From NCBI GenBank assembly GCA_010029175.1, contig RGNC01000070.1:1-9784 (forward strand): a stretch of DNA of 9,784 bases, given 5' to 3'. Below, in pieces: positions 1-6,836 of this stretch. Source of the stretch: Synechococcaceae bacterium WB8_1B_136. Its GTDB lineage: Bacteria; Cyanobacteriota; Cyanobacteriia; PCC-6307; Cyanobiaceae. The notes under the pieces are model-generated. The model ran no database searches. It was not told where the DNA came from and saw only the letters and a program-made list of their open reading frames with translations. Made by a program: the position numbers and the translations under genes. Every line of letters starts with the position of its first letter. The first letter of the stretch is position 1.

Positions 1-1275
1 GTGTGGCTGCCCGATGCCATGGAGGGCCCCACGCCGATCTCGGCCCTGATTCACGCCGCCACGATGGTGGCCGCCGGCGTGTTCCTGGTGGCCCGGCTGC
101 AACCGGTGTATGTGCCCTTCCCCCAGGTGCAGGTGGTGATCGCGGTGGTGGGCACCATCACCCTGTTTCTGGGGGCCTCCATCGCCCTCACCCAGATGGA
201 CCTCAAGAAGGGCCTGGCCTACAGCACCGTGAGCCAGCTGGGTTACATGATGCTGGCCATGGGCTGCGGCGCGCCGGTGGCCGGCATGTTCCACCTGGTG
301 ACCCACGCCTTCTTCAAGGCGATGCTGTTCCTCTGCTCCGGATCGGTGATCCATGCCATGGAGGAGGTGGTGGGCCATGAACCGGTGCTGGCCCAGGACA
401 TGCGCTTGATGGGCGGCCTGCGCAAGTTCATGCCGATCACCAGCACCACCTTCTTCATCGGCTGCCTGGCCATCAGCGGCATCCCGCCCCTGGCGGGCTT
501 CTGGAGCAAGGACGAGATCCTGGGCCAGGCCTTCGGCAGCTTTCCGCTGCTCTGGGCCGCCGGCTTCATCACCGCCGGCATGACGGCCTTCTACATGTTC
601 CGGCTCTACTTCCTCACCTTCGAGGGGGGCTTCCGCGGCACCGACAAGGCCATGGCTGCCCAGCTGATGGCCGCCGCCGGCAAGGCCATCAGCGACGATC
701 ACGGCGAGGAGCATGGCCACGCCCATGCCGATCACCCCCACGAATCCGGCTGGCAGATGGCCCTGCCCCTCGCCGTGCTGGCGGTGCCCTCGGTGCTGAT
801 CGGTCTGCTGGGTACCCCCTGGAACAGCCGCTTCGCGGCCCTGCTCAATCCCGAGGAGGCGGCGGAGATGGCGGCCCACTTCAGCTGGGGGGAATTCCTG
901 CCGCTGGCGGGAGCTTCGGTGGCAATCTCCCTGGTGGGCATCAGTGTGTCGGTGCTGGCTTACGCCCTGCACAAGATCGATCTGGGCACAGCTGTGGCCG
1001 GCCGCTTCCCGGCCATCAACGCCTTCCTGGCCAACAAGTGGTATCTCGATGCCATCAACGACAAGCTGTTCGTGCAGGGGATCCGCAGGCTGGCCCGCCA
1101 GGTGCTTGAGGTGGATTCCAAGGTGGTGGATGGGGTGGTGAACCTCACCGGCCTGATGACCCTGGGCAGCGGCGAGGGCCTCAAGTACTTCGAAACTGGC
1201 CGGGCCCAGTTCTATGCCCTGATCGTGTTCGGCGGGGTGATCGCCCTGGTGGTGCTGTTCGGGGCGCTGGGGTAG
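1..1275 (+). CDS. ndhF: NAD(P)H-quinone oxidoreductase (NDH-1) subunit 5 / NdhF, 5'-truncated by window edge
   Basis: This is the C-terminal 424 residues of NdhF, the distal antiporter-like proton-pumping subunit of cyanobacterial NDH-1. It is a thylakoid membrane protein acting in respiration and cyclic electron flow. The frame is open at base 1; the GTG there is an internal Val of the family motif VWLPDAMEGPTP, not a start. Full-length homologues have roughly 650-680 residues, so about a third is missing. Visible hallmarks are HAATMVAAGVFLVAR, the DLKKGLAYSTVSQLGYM segment (Lys69/Lys70), HAFFKAMLF with the channel Lys106, and GFWSKDEIL (Lys170). The C-terminus carries the lateral-helix region and a last membrane helix ending in ETGRAQFYALIVFGGV. 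A loop at visible residues 234-247 holds six histidines. The stop is TAG at 1273-1275. With ndhD next and no CO2-uptake gene visible, the F1 type is inferred; the missing upstream context could change that. Confidence 0.97.
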   Translation: MWLPDAMEGPTPISALIHAATMVAAGVFLVARLQPVYVPFPQVQVVIAVVGTITLFLGASIALTQMDLKKGLAYSTVSQLGYMMLAMGCGAPVAGMFHLVTHAFFKAMLFLCSGSVIHAMEEVVGHEPVLAQDMRLMGGLRKFMPITSTTFFIGCLAISGIPPLAGFWSKDEILGQAFGSFPLLWAAGFITAGMTAFYMFRLYFLTFEGGFRGTDKAMAAQLMAAAGKAISDDHGEEHGHAHADHPHESGWQMALPLAVLAVPSVLIGLLGTPWNSRFAALLNPEEAAEMAAHFSWGEFLPLAGASVAISLVGISVSVLAYALHKIDLGTAVAGRFPAINAFLANKWYLDAINDKLFVQGIRRLARQVLEVDSKVVDGVVNLTGLMTLGSGEGLKYFETGRAQFYALIVFGGVIALVVLFGALG

Positions 1276-1353
1276 GTGCTGAGGGGTTGCCCTTTCGCGG
1301 CTCGCCGCGCACGGGGTGCGCGGAGGCCGCTTTCAGGGCAACCCCTCAGCACC
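1275..1353. repeat. Long hairpin 1, perfect 19-bp outer inverted repeat, at the ndhF stop
   Basis: The left arm GGTGCTGAGGGGTTGCCCT (1275-1293) is the exact reverse complement of 1335-1353. Inside it, 1297-1301 pairs with 1326-1330 (GCGGC/GCCGC), extended by a possible T1302-G1325 wobble in RNA. Then 1305-1312 pairs with 1316-1323 (CCGCGCAC/GTGCGCGG), leaving a 3-nt loop GGG. Small asymmetric internal loops separate the tiers, giving about 33 pairs in 79 nt. The left arm begins on the last base of the ndhF stop codon. No T-run follows directly (the nearest is TTTT at about 1368), so it is not a classical intrinsic terminator. It could end or stabilise ndhF mRNA, or be a dispersed REP/MITE-like palindrome. 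Confidence 0.9.
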
Positions 1354-1479
1354 ATCACCGGGCGAGAGTTTTGTGCGGGGGCAGGGTTCTTTGAGCCAAT
1401 GGGTCACGGATCGGCCTTAACCCGCGCTCCAGCCAGCCTTGGCCGCCCCTGCTCAACCCCCTCGCTCCCGCACCCGGGC

Positions 1480-1544
1480 CGGGGAGTGGTGGCGAAGGCG
1501 GTATTCCGCCGCAGGCGGTGACCGCCACTCGCCACCACTCCCCG
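1480..1544. repeat. Long hairpin 2, perfect 16-bp outer inverted repeat, in the ndhF-ndhD spacer
   Basis: The outer arms CGGGGAGTGGTGGCGA (1480-1495) and 1529-1544 are exact reverse complements. Inner tiers are GGCGGT (1497-1502) with ACCGCC (1521-1526), and CCGCC (1506-1510) with GGCGG (1514-1518) around the 3-nt loop GCA. That gives about 27 pairs in 65 nt. The layout (long outer stem, small asymmetric loop, 5-6 bp stem, small loop, inner stem, 3-nt loop) copies hairpin 1, although the outer arms have unrelated sequence. No T-tract follows, so a simple terminator is unlikely. Confidence 0.9.
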
Positions 1545-1553
1545 CCCCGCAAC

Positions 1554-1590
1554 GCTCTGTGTGAACTCCGCCACGCTCGGAGTGCAGAGC
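1554..1590. repeat. Hairpin 3, interrupted 6+6 bp stem upstream of ndhD
   Basis: GCTCTG (1554-1559) pairs with CAGAGC (1585-1590), and ACTCCG (1565-1570) with CGGAGT (1578-1583). A 5-nt/1-nt internal loop and a 7-nt terminal loop remain. It lies 43 nt before the ndhD GTG, so in a transcript reading into ndhD it would be a leader structure. It is weaker than the two hairpins upstream. The rest of the spacer (1354-1479 and 1591-1633) holds no gene or strong promoter that I can support. Confidence 0.6.
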
Positions 1591-1633
1591 TGATCAGGAT
1601 TTCTACACTCCGGCCAGACCCTCGAGCCTGCCT

Positions 1634-3190
1634 GTGGCGTTGGATTTTGCGGTAACCCAGGGGGCGGCGCTCACCCCGGGCACCAGCGCAGCGTTTCCCT
1701 GGCTGAGCGCCGCGATCCTGTTCCCGATCGCCGCCGCCCTGCTCATCCCCTTCGTTCCCGACAAGGGCGACGGCAAGCAGGTGCGCTGGTTCGCCCTGGG
1801 GGTGGCCCTGACCACCTTCCTGATCACCGTGGGGGCCTACATCAATGGCTACGACCCCTCGGTGGAGGGGCCGGATCTGGGGTTGGCCTGGTCGGTGGGG
1901 GCCGACGGCATCTCGATGCCCCTAATCCTGCTCACCAGCTTCATCACCGCCCTGGCGGCGCTGGCGGCCTGGCCGGTGACCTTCAAGCCCAAGCTGTTCT
2001 ATTTCCTGCTGCTGGCGATGGATGGCGGCCAGATCGCCGTGTTCGCCGTGCAGGACATGCTGCTGTTCTTCCTGGCCTGGGAACTGGAGCTGCTGCCGGT
2101 GTATCTGCTGCTGGCCATCTGGGGCGGCAAGAAACGGCAGTACGCAGCCACCAAGTTCATCCTCTACACCGCCGGCAGTTCCCTGTTCATCCTGGTGGTG
2201 GGTCTGGCCATGGCCTTCCACGGCGGCGGGGCCCCCAGCTTCGAGTACTCGGCCCTGATGGCCAAGGACTTCTCCACGAAGTTCCAACTGCTCGCCTATG
2301 CCGGCCTGCTGATCGCCTTCGGCGTGAAGCTGCCGATCGTGCCGCTTCACACCTGGCTGCCCGATGCCCACGGTGAAGCCACCGCTCCGGTGCACATGCT
2401 GCTGGCCGGCATCCTGCTCAAGATGGGCGGCTATGCGCTGCTGCGCTTCAACGTGCAGCTGTTGCCGGAGGGCCATGCCCAGTTCGCACCCCTGCTGGTG
2501 GGGCTGGGGGTGGTGAACATCATCTACGCCGCCCTCACCTCCTTCGCCCAGCGCAATCTCAAACGCAAAATTGCCTACAGCTCGATCAGCCACATGGGGT
2601 TTGTGCTGATCGGCATCGGCAGCTTCAGCGACCTGGGAACCAGCGGAGCGATGCTGCAGATGATCAGCCACGGCCTGATCGCGGCGGCGATGTTCTTCGT
2701 CACGGGCGTTTTCTACGAGCGCACCAAGACCCTCTCGATCCCCAACATGGGCGGCCTGGCCAAGGTGCTGCCGATCACCTTCGCCTTCTTCGTGGCCAGC
2801 TCCCTGGCCTCGTTGGCCCTGCCGGGCATGAGCGGCTTCGTGAGTGAGATCACCGTGTTCCTGGGGGTGACGAGCAACGATGGCTTCACGGTGGGCTTCC
2901 GGGTGATCACCGTGGTGCTGGCCGCCATCGGCGTGGTGCTCACACCGATCTATCTGCTCAGCCTCTGCCGCCGGGTGTTCTTCGGCCCCCGCATCCCCGC
3001 CCTGGCGGTGGTGGGCGACATGAAGCCGCGGGAACTGGTGATCGGGCTCACCCTGCTGGTGCCCACCCTGGTGATCGGCTTCTGGCCGCGGGTGGCGATC
3101 GACCTCTACGAGGCCAGCACCACAGCCCTGGCCAACGATCTGGCCTCACGCACCGTGGTGGCCATCGGCCGGCTTCCCGCCCTGGGCTGA
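1634..3190 (+). CDS. ndhD: NAD(P)H-quinone oxidoreductase (NDH-1) subunit 4 / NdhD
   Basis: NdhD is the NuoM/ND4-like antiporter subunit of NDH-1, an integral thylakoid membrane protein that couples ferredoxin-to-plastoquinone electron transfer to proton pumping. The 518 residues match the family length and are hydrophobic throughout, fitting about 14 membrane helices. Key charged residues are present: Glu150 in WELELLPVY (aligned to the essential NuoM Glu), Lys232 in GVKLPIVPLHTWLPDAH and Lys263 in AGILLKMGGY. The KRKIAYSSISHMGF and LPGMSGFVSE motifs are also there. The start is a GTG at 1634 with no convincing Shine-Dalgarno sequence; the family-like part begins only near residue 20 (AFPWLSAAILFPIAAAL), so the first residues are less certain. 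A 358-nt hairpin-bearing spacer separates it from ndhF. The D1 type (NDH-1L) is inferred from its pairing with ndhF and the absence of a CO2-uptake gene. Confidence 0.97.
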   Translation: MALDFAVTQGAALTPGTSAAFPWLSAAILFPIAAALLIPFVPDKGDGKQVRWFALGVALTTFLITVGAYINGYDPSVEGPDLGLAWSVGADGISMPLILLTSFITALAALAAWPVTFKPKLFYFLLLAMDGGQIAVFAVQDMLLFFLAWELELLPVYLLLAIWGGKKRQYAATKFILYTAGSSLFILVVGLAMAFHGGGAPSFEYSALMAKDFSTKFQLLAYAGLLIAFGVKLPIVPLHTWLPDAHGEATAPVHMLLAGILLKMGGYALLRFNVQLLPEGHAQFAPLLVGLGVVNIIYAALTSFAQRNLKRKIAYSSISHMGFVLIGIGSFSDLGTSGAMLQMISHGLIAAAMFFVTGVFYERTKTLSIPNMGGLAKVLPITFAFFVASSLASLALPGMSGFVSEITVFLGVTSNDGFTVGFRVITVVLAAIGVVLTPIYLLSLCRRVFFGPRIPALAVVGDMKPRELVIGLTLLVPTLVIGFWPRVAIDLYEASTTALANDLASRTVVAIGRLPALG

Positions 3191-3247
3191 ACCACCGCCC
3201 GAACCCCAGCTGAGCTGGAATGGCCCCATCCCAGGGCCCAACCTTCG

Positions 3248-5413
3248 ATGACTTCCGGCACCGCCACAGCCTTTCCTGCCTTGCTGCGCGGCGAGGGTCT
3301 GCCGAGCTTCGAGGCCATCACCCCTGAGGCGGTGACGACCCAGATGCCCGAGCTGATGGCCCAGCTGGAAGCCGAACTCACCGCCCTGGAACAGGAGCTG
3401 CAGGCGCTGCTCGCCGCGGCGTCCCCCCTGCATTGGCACCAGGTGATGGATCCGCTGCAGCGGCTGGGGGAGCGGCTGCGCTGGAGCTGGGGGGTGGTGA
3501 GCCACCTCAACGGGGTGTGCAACAGCCCTGAACTGCGCGACGCCCACGCCAGCCAGCAGGCGGCCGTGGTGAGCTTCAGCAACCGCGCCGGGCAGAGCCA
3601 GGTGATTTTCCAGGCCCTGGAAACCCTGCAACAGCAGCACGCCGCGGCGAGCCTCAGCGCCCCCGGCCAGCTCGATGCCACCCAACAGAGGATCCTGGCG
3701 GCCGAGCTGCGGGACATGCGGCTGCGGGGCGTGGGCCTCAGCGGCGCCGACCAGCAGGCCTTCAACGCCGCCAGCCAGGAGCTGGCCGAGCTGTCCACCC
3801 GCTTCGGCAACCAGGTGCTGGATGCCACCAATGCCTTCCGCCTTCGCCTCACGAACCCCGAGGAGATCGAGGGGCTGCCGCCCAGCCTGCTGGGGCAGCT
3901 GGCCCAGGCGGCACGGGCCGCCGGCGATGCCGACGCCAGCGCCGAACACGGCCCCTGGCTGGTGGGGCTCGACATGCCGCGCTACGCCCCCTTCATGAAG
4001 TACAGCCGCCGGCGGGATCTGCGGGAGCAGCTCTACAAGGCCCACGTGAGCCGCGCCTCCGGCCAGGGTGAAGGCAGCGCAGCCGAGCTGAACAACTGGC
4101 CGCTGATCGAGCGGATCCTCACCCTGCGGGGCGAACAGGCCCAGCGCCTGGGCTACGCCAACTGGGCCGAGGTGAGCCTGGCCGCCAAGATGGCCGAGTC
4201 TGTGGACGCCGTGGAGCAGCTCCTGGAGGACCTGCGGGTGGCGGCCTTGCCCGTGGCCCAGCAGGAGCTCGAGGCCCTGAGGGCCTGCGCTGAGCGCCAT
4301 GCAGCCCCCGAGGCCCGTGATCTGCAGCCCTGGGACATCACCTACTGGGCGGAAGTGCTGCGCCAGGAGAGCTTCCAGCTCGACAGCGAGGCCCTGCGCC
4401 CCTACTTCCCGCTGCCGCAGGTGCTCGATGGCCTGTTCAGCCTCTGCGGCCGCCTGTTCGACATCCGCATTCAGGCCGCCGACGGCGAGGCCCCCGTGTG
4501 GCACCCGGAGGTGCGGTTCTTCCGCGTGCTGGAGGGCAGCGGTGCCGCAGCTGGCCAACCGCTGGCCGCCTTCTACCTCGATCCCTACAGCCGCCCCGGC
4601 AGCAAGCGGGGCGGCGCCTGGATGGATGAATGCCTGGTGCGCTCCCGCAAGGCCGATGGCACACCCGTGCTGCCGGTGGCCTATTTGGTCTGCAACCAGA
4701 GCCCGCCCGTGGGCGACACCCCCAGCCTGATGACCTTCGAGGAGGTGGAGACCCTCTTTCACGAGTTCGGGCATGGCCTTCAGCACATGCTCACCACCGT
4801 GGAGCGTCCCCAGGCCGCCGGCATCAACGGCGTGGAATGGGATGCGGTGGAGCTGCCCAGCCAGTTCATGGAGAACTGGTGCTACGACCGTGCCACCCTG
4901 CTGGGCATGGCCCGCCACTGGCAGAGCGGTGAACCCCTGCCGGAGGCCGAGTTCGCCAAGCTCCAGGCTGCCCGCACCTTCATGGGCGGCGCCGCCACCC
5001 TGCGCCAGGTGCACTTCTCCCTCACCGATCTGCGGCTCCACAGCCAGTGGCATCCCGGCTGCGGCCAGAGCCCCGAACAGCTGCGGCGCGCCATCGCCGA
5101 GAGCACCACGGTGCTGGCCCCGATCGACGAAGACGCCTTCCTCTGCAGCTTCGGCCACATCTTTGCCGGCGGCTACTCCGCGGGCTACTACTCCTACAAG
5201 TGGGCGGAAGTGCTGAGCGCCGATGCCTTCGCGGCCTTCGAGGAGGTGGGTCTGGAGAACGAGCAACAGATCCGCGACACGGGCCGCCGCTTCCGCGACA
5301 CCGTGCTCAGCCTGGGCGGCAGCCTCGACCCGAAGCGCGTGTTTGAGGCCTTCCGCGGCCGTCAGCCCAGCAGCGAAGCCCTGATCCGCCACTCGGGCCT
5401 GGTGGCCGTGTGA
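3248..5413 (+). CDS. prlC: M3 family zinc metallopeptidase (oligopeptidase A / PrlC-like)
   Basis: This is a cytoplasmic oligopeptidase of family M3 (thimet oligopeptidase/OpdA), which degrades short peptides, including cleaved signal and transit peptides in studied relatives. The 721 residues are slightly longer than the roughly 680 of the E. coli enzyme. An all-helical N-terminal part (about 1-240) precedes the catalytic domain (about 250-715). The zinc site is HEFGH at 505-509 (His505, Glu506, His509), with the third ligand Glu535 in AVELPSQFMENW. The substrate-side tyrosine cluster GYSAGYYSYKWAEV has Tyr643, Tyr647, Tyr648 and Tyr650. All expected catalytic residues are present, so it should be active. 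The ATG at 3248 lies 57 nt after ndhD, with no clear ribosome binding site. Its TGA overlaps the next gene's ATG by one base. No signal peptide is visible. A functional link to NDH-1 is not implied. Confidence 0.95.
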   Translation: MTSGTATAFPALLRGEGLPSFEAITPEAVTTQMPELMAQLEAELTALEQELQALLAAASPLHWHQVMDPLQRLGERLRWSWGVVSHLNGVCNSPELRDAHASQQAAVVSFSNRAGQSQVIFQALETLQQQHAAASLSAPGQLDATQQRILAAELRDMRLRGVGLSGADQQAFNAASQELAELSTRFGNQVLDATNAFRLRLTNPEEIEGLPPSLLGQLAQAARAAGDADASAEHGPWLVGLDMPRYAPFMKYSRRRDLREQLYKAHVSRASGQGEGSAAELNNWPLIERILTLRGEQAQRLGYANWAEVSLAAKMAESVDAVEQLLEDLRVAALPVAQQELEALRACAERHAAPEARDLQPWDITYWAEVLRQESFQLDSEALRPYFPLPQVLDGLFSLCGRLFDIRIQAADGEAPVWHPEVRFFRVLEGSGAAAGQPLAAFYLDPYSRPGSKRGGAWMDECLVRSRKADGTPVLPVAYLVCNQSPPVGDTPSLMTFEEVETLFHEFGHGLQHMLTTVERPQAAGINGVEWDAVELPSQFMENWCYDRATLLGMARHWQSGEPLPEAEFAKLQAARTFMGGAATLRQVHFSLTDLRLHSQWHPGCGQSPEQLRRAIAESTTVLAPIDEDAFLCSFGHIFAGGYSAGYYSYKWAEVLSADAFAAFEEVGLENEQQIRDTGRRFRDTVLSLGGSLDPKRVFEAFRGRQPSSEALIRHSGLVAV

Positions 5414-6834
5414 TGCGGGACGAGCGGGACGATCCCCTGGCCCTGGATCAAGACTGGGCCTGCCCCCTGCCGCTCACGGGCTTCGAGCAGGCCCTGGAGC
5501 TCACCCTCTTCCAGACCGGGCTCACCCGGGAGCAATGGCTGAAACGGCTCGCCGCTGAACTGCACCGGCAGGCGCTGCTGCCGGTGCTGTGGCTGCTGCC
5601 ACGGGGCTGGCGCCTGAGCCCGGCCCAACTGCCGCCGCGGCTGCAGACCCTGGCGGGGATCATGGAGCGGGGCCTGCTGACCCCCACGCTGTTGACGGCC
5701 CTGGCCGACGATCTGCCCCATCTGCTGCCAGCACCTGGGGCCAACCAACCCACGGCGCTGGAGCTCTGGCAGCGGCAGCAGCAGCTGCCCGGCAGCCTCG
5801 AGCAATTGCTGGACGGAAATGCGGAGGGCGGCGATGAGCCCCTGGACCAGCCCCAGGCACCATCCCAGCCCCAGCGGTCATCGCGGGGCAGCGAGCTCAG
5901 CGGGGGCTTGGTGTGGCACAACGTGGGCCTGGAGCACGACCAGAGCGCGGCCGAACGGCGGCGCAACAGCCAGGCGGCCATGGTGCTGAACCGGCTGGGG
6001 GCCAACCTGCTGGCGGATCCGGTCGGGGCATCCAGCTGGAGCATCGATGGCTGCAGCTGCGCTAGCAGCTGGGTGGAGAGTTTGCTGGAGCGGGGTTGGC
6101 AGGCCCGGGCCCAGCTGCGCTGCAGCGTGGCGAGCTTCGGGCTGGGGGCCAGTGTGCCCCGCGAGGGGCAAGGGTGGAGCCAGGTGCCCCTGGCCCTGCC
6201 GATCCGCACCGGGCTGCTGGACGCCAACGGGGAGGAACTGCGGGCCCTGCTGCCCCACAGTTGCCTGGAGATGGAGCTGAGCTGCGGCAACACGGTGATG
6301 CGCCTGCAGTACTACCAGGGCACCGAGGGGCTGTGCGGCTGGGAGGGCCTCAACGACCTGCACCGCCCCTGGCAGAACGATCGCCATAACGGCACCGTTC
6401 GCTACCTGGGGGAGCCATGGCAGGGGAATCAGCTACTGCAGGCGCTGCAGCTCTGCGATCTGATCGCCCTGATCCACAACCTCGAAGCCAGCGAGCGGCA
6501 GCTGCTGCACGGGGGCTACGGGTCGCTGGGCTTCTGCATCGACAGCTCTGCCCTGCTGCAACAGGCCATGGAGGGCCGCTGCCAGCTGTTTCCCGTGCTG
6601 CTGGGGGGCATCTGGCGCGAGCGGCTGGGCCGCCGCTGTGATGCGGTGGCAGCCGGGCTGGAGCGGCTACCGGAACACCAGCAGGCCCTGGAGCGCTACC
6701 GGCGGGCCCTGGAGGCGCTGCCCCTGGACAGCGCCCTGCATGGACCCCAGGCCCAGGCCGCCCGGCAGCGCCTGCTCAGCAGCCAGCCCGGCAGCAGCCC
6801 CTTCCGCCTGGTGGAGCAGCTCAGGGCTGGCTGA
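5413..6834 (+). CDS. Conserved-looking hypothetical protein, cysteine-rich, coupled to prlC
   Basis: I do not recognise this 473-residue family. The ATG at 5413 shares its A with the peptidase stop (TGATG), the usual sign of translational coupling; a GTG at 5410 would add one residue and is less likely. There is no signal peptide or membrane segment, so it is probably cytoplasmic. Residues 1-130 form a Leu/Gln-rich helical region. Residues 131-165 are a low-complexity Gln/Pro/Ser/Gly linker. Residues 165-473 form a larger domain with 10 of the protein's 11 cysteines (214, 216, 237, 284, 291, 308, 348, 375, 390, 409; the other is Cys17). The most distinctive block is GGYGSLGFCIDSSALLQQA (367-385), followed by LFPVLLGGIWRER. 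Codon use matches the neighbours, so it is a real gene. Its end overlaps the convergent hydrolase gene by 14 nt. A role beside the peptidase (partner or regulator) is only a guess from coupling. Confidence 0.85.
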   Translation: MRDERDDPLALDQDWACPLPLTGFEQALELTLFQTGLTREQWLKRLAAELHRQALLPVLWLLPRGWRLSPAQLPPRLQTLAGIMERGLLTPTLLTALADDLPHLLPAPGANQPTALELWQRQQQLPGSLEQLLDGNAEGGDEPLDQPQAPSQPQRSSRGSELSGGLVWHNVGLEHDQSAAERRRNSQAAMVLNRLGANLLADPVGASSWSIDGCSCASSWVESLLERGWQARAQLRCSVASFGLGASVPREGQGWSQVPLALPIRTGLLDANGEELRALLPHSCLEMELSCGNTVMRLQYYQGTEGLCGWEGLNDLHRPWQNDRHNGTVRYLGEPWQGNQLLQALQLCDLIALIHNLEASERQLLHGGYGSLGFCIDSSALLQQAMEGRCQLFPVLLGGIWRERLGRRCDAVAAGLERLPEHQQALERYRRALEALPLDSALHGPQAQAARQRLLSSQPGSSPFRLVEQLRAG

Positions 6835-6836
6835 GC
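6819..6836. repeat. Small palindrome containing both convergent stop codons
   Basis: GCTCAG (6819-6824) and CTGAGC (6831-6836) are exact reverse complements around a 6-nt spacer. The left arm carries the minus-strand stop (TCA on plus, 6821-6823) and the right arm the plus-strand stop TGA (6832-6834). It might act as a weak bidirectional hairpin, but no T-run follows on either side, so terminator function is doubtful. Confidence 0.5.

Noticed and set aside
1276..1521. 81-codon plus-strand frame in the ndhF-ndhD spacer
   Set aside because: It is the in-frame continuation after the ndhF stop, runs through both long hairpins, and its Arg/Gly/Pro-rich product has no protein-like character.
1355..1552. 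65-codon minus-strand frame in the same spacer
   Set aside because: It is low-complexity, spans hairpin 2, and has no ribosome binding site or recognisable sequence.
1604..1609. TACACT as a -10 box for ndhD
   Set aside because: Four of six bases match, but nothing resembling a -35 box lies 16-18 nt upstream, so it is not supported as a promoter.
1922..2671. 249-codon Gln/His/Gly-rich frame antisense to ndhD
   Set aside because: Same reverse-of-Leu effect, lying wholly within a well-supported ndhD.
3146..5392. 748-codon open frame antisense to the M3 peptidase
   Set aside because: The sense strand encodes a full peptidase with an intact zinc site. The antisense translation is rich in Gly, Ala, His, Gln and Leu with no domain, as expected when a GC-rich gene is read in reverse.
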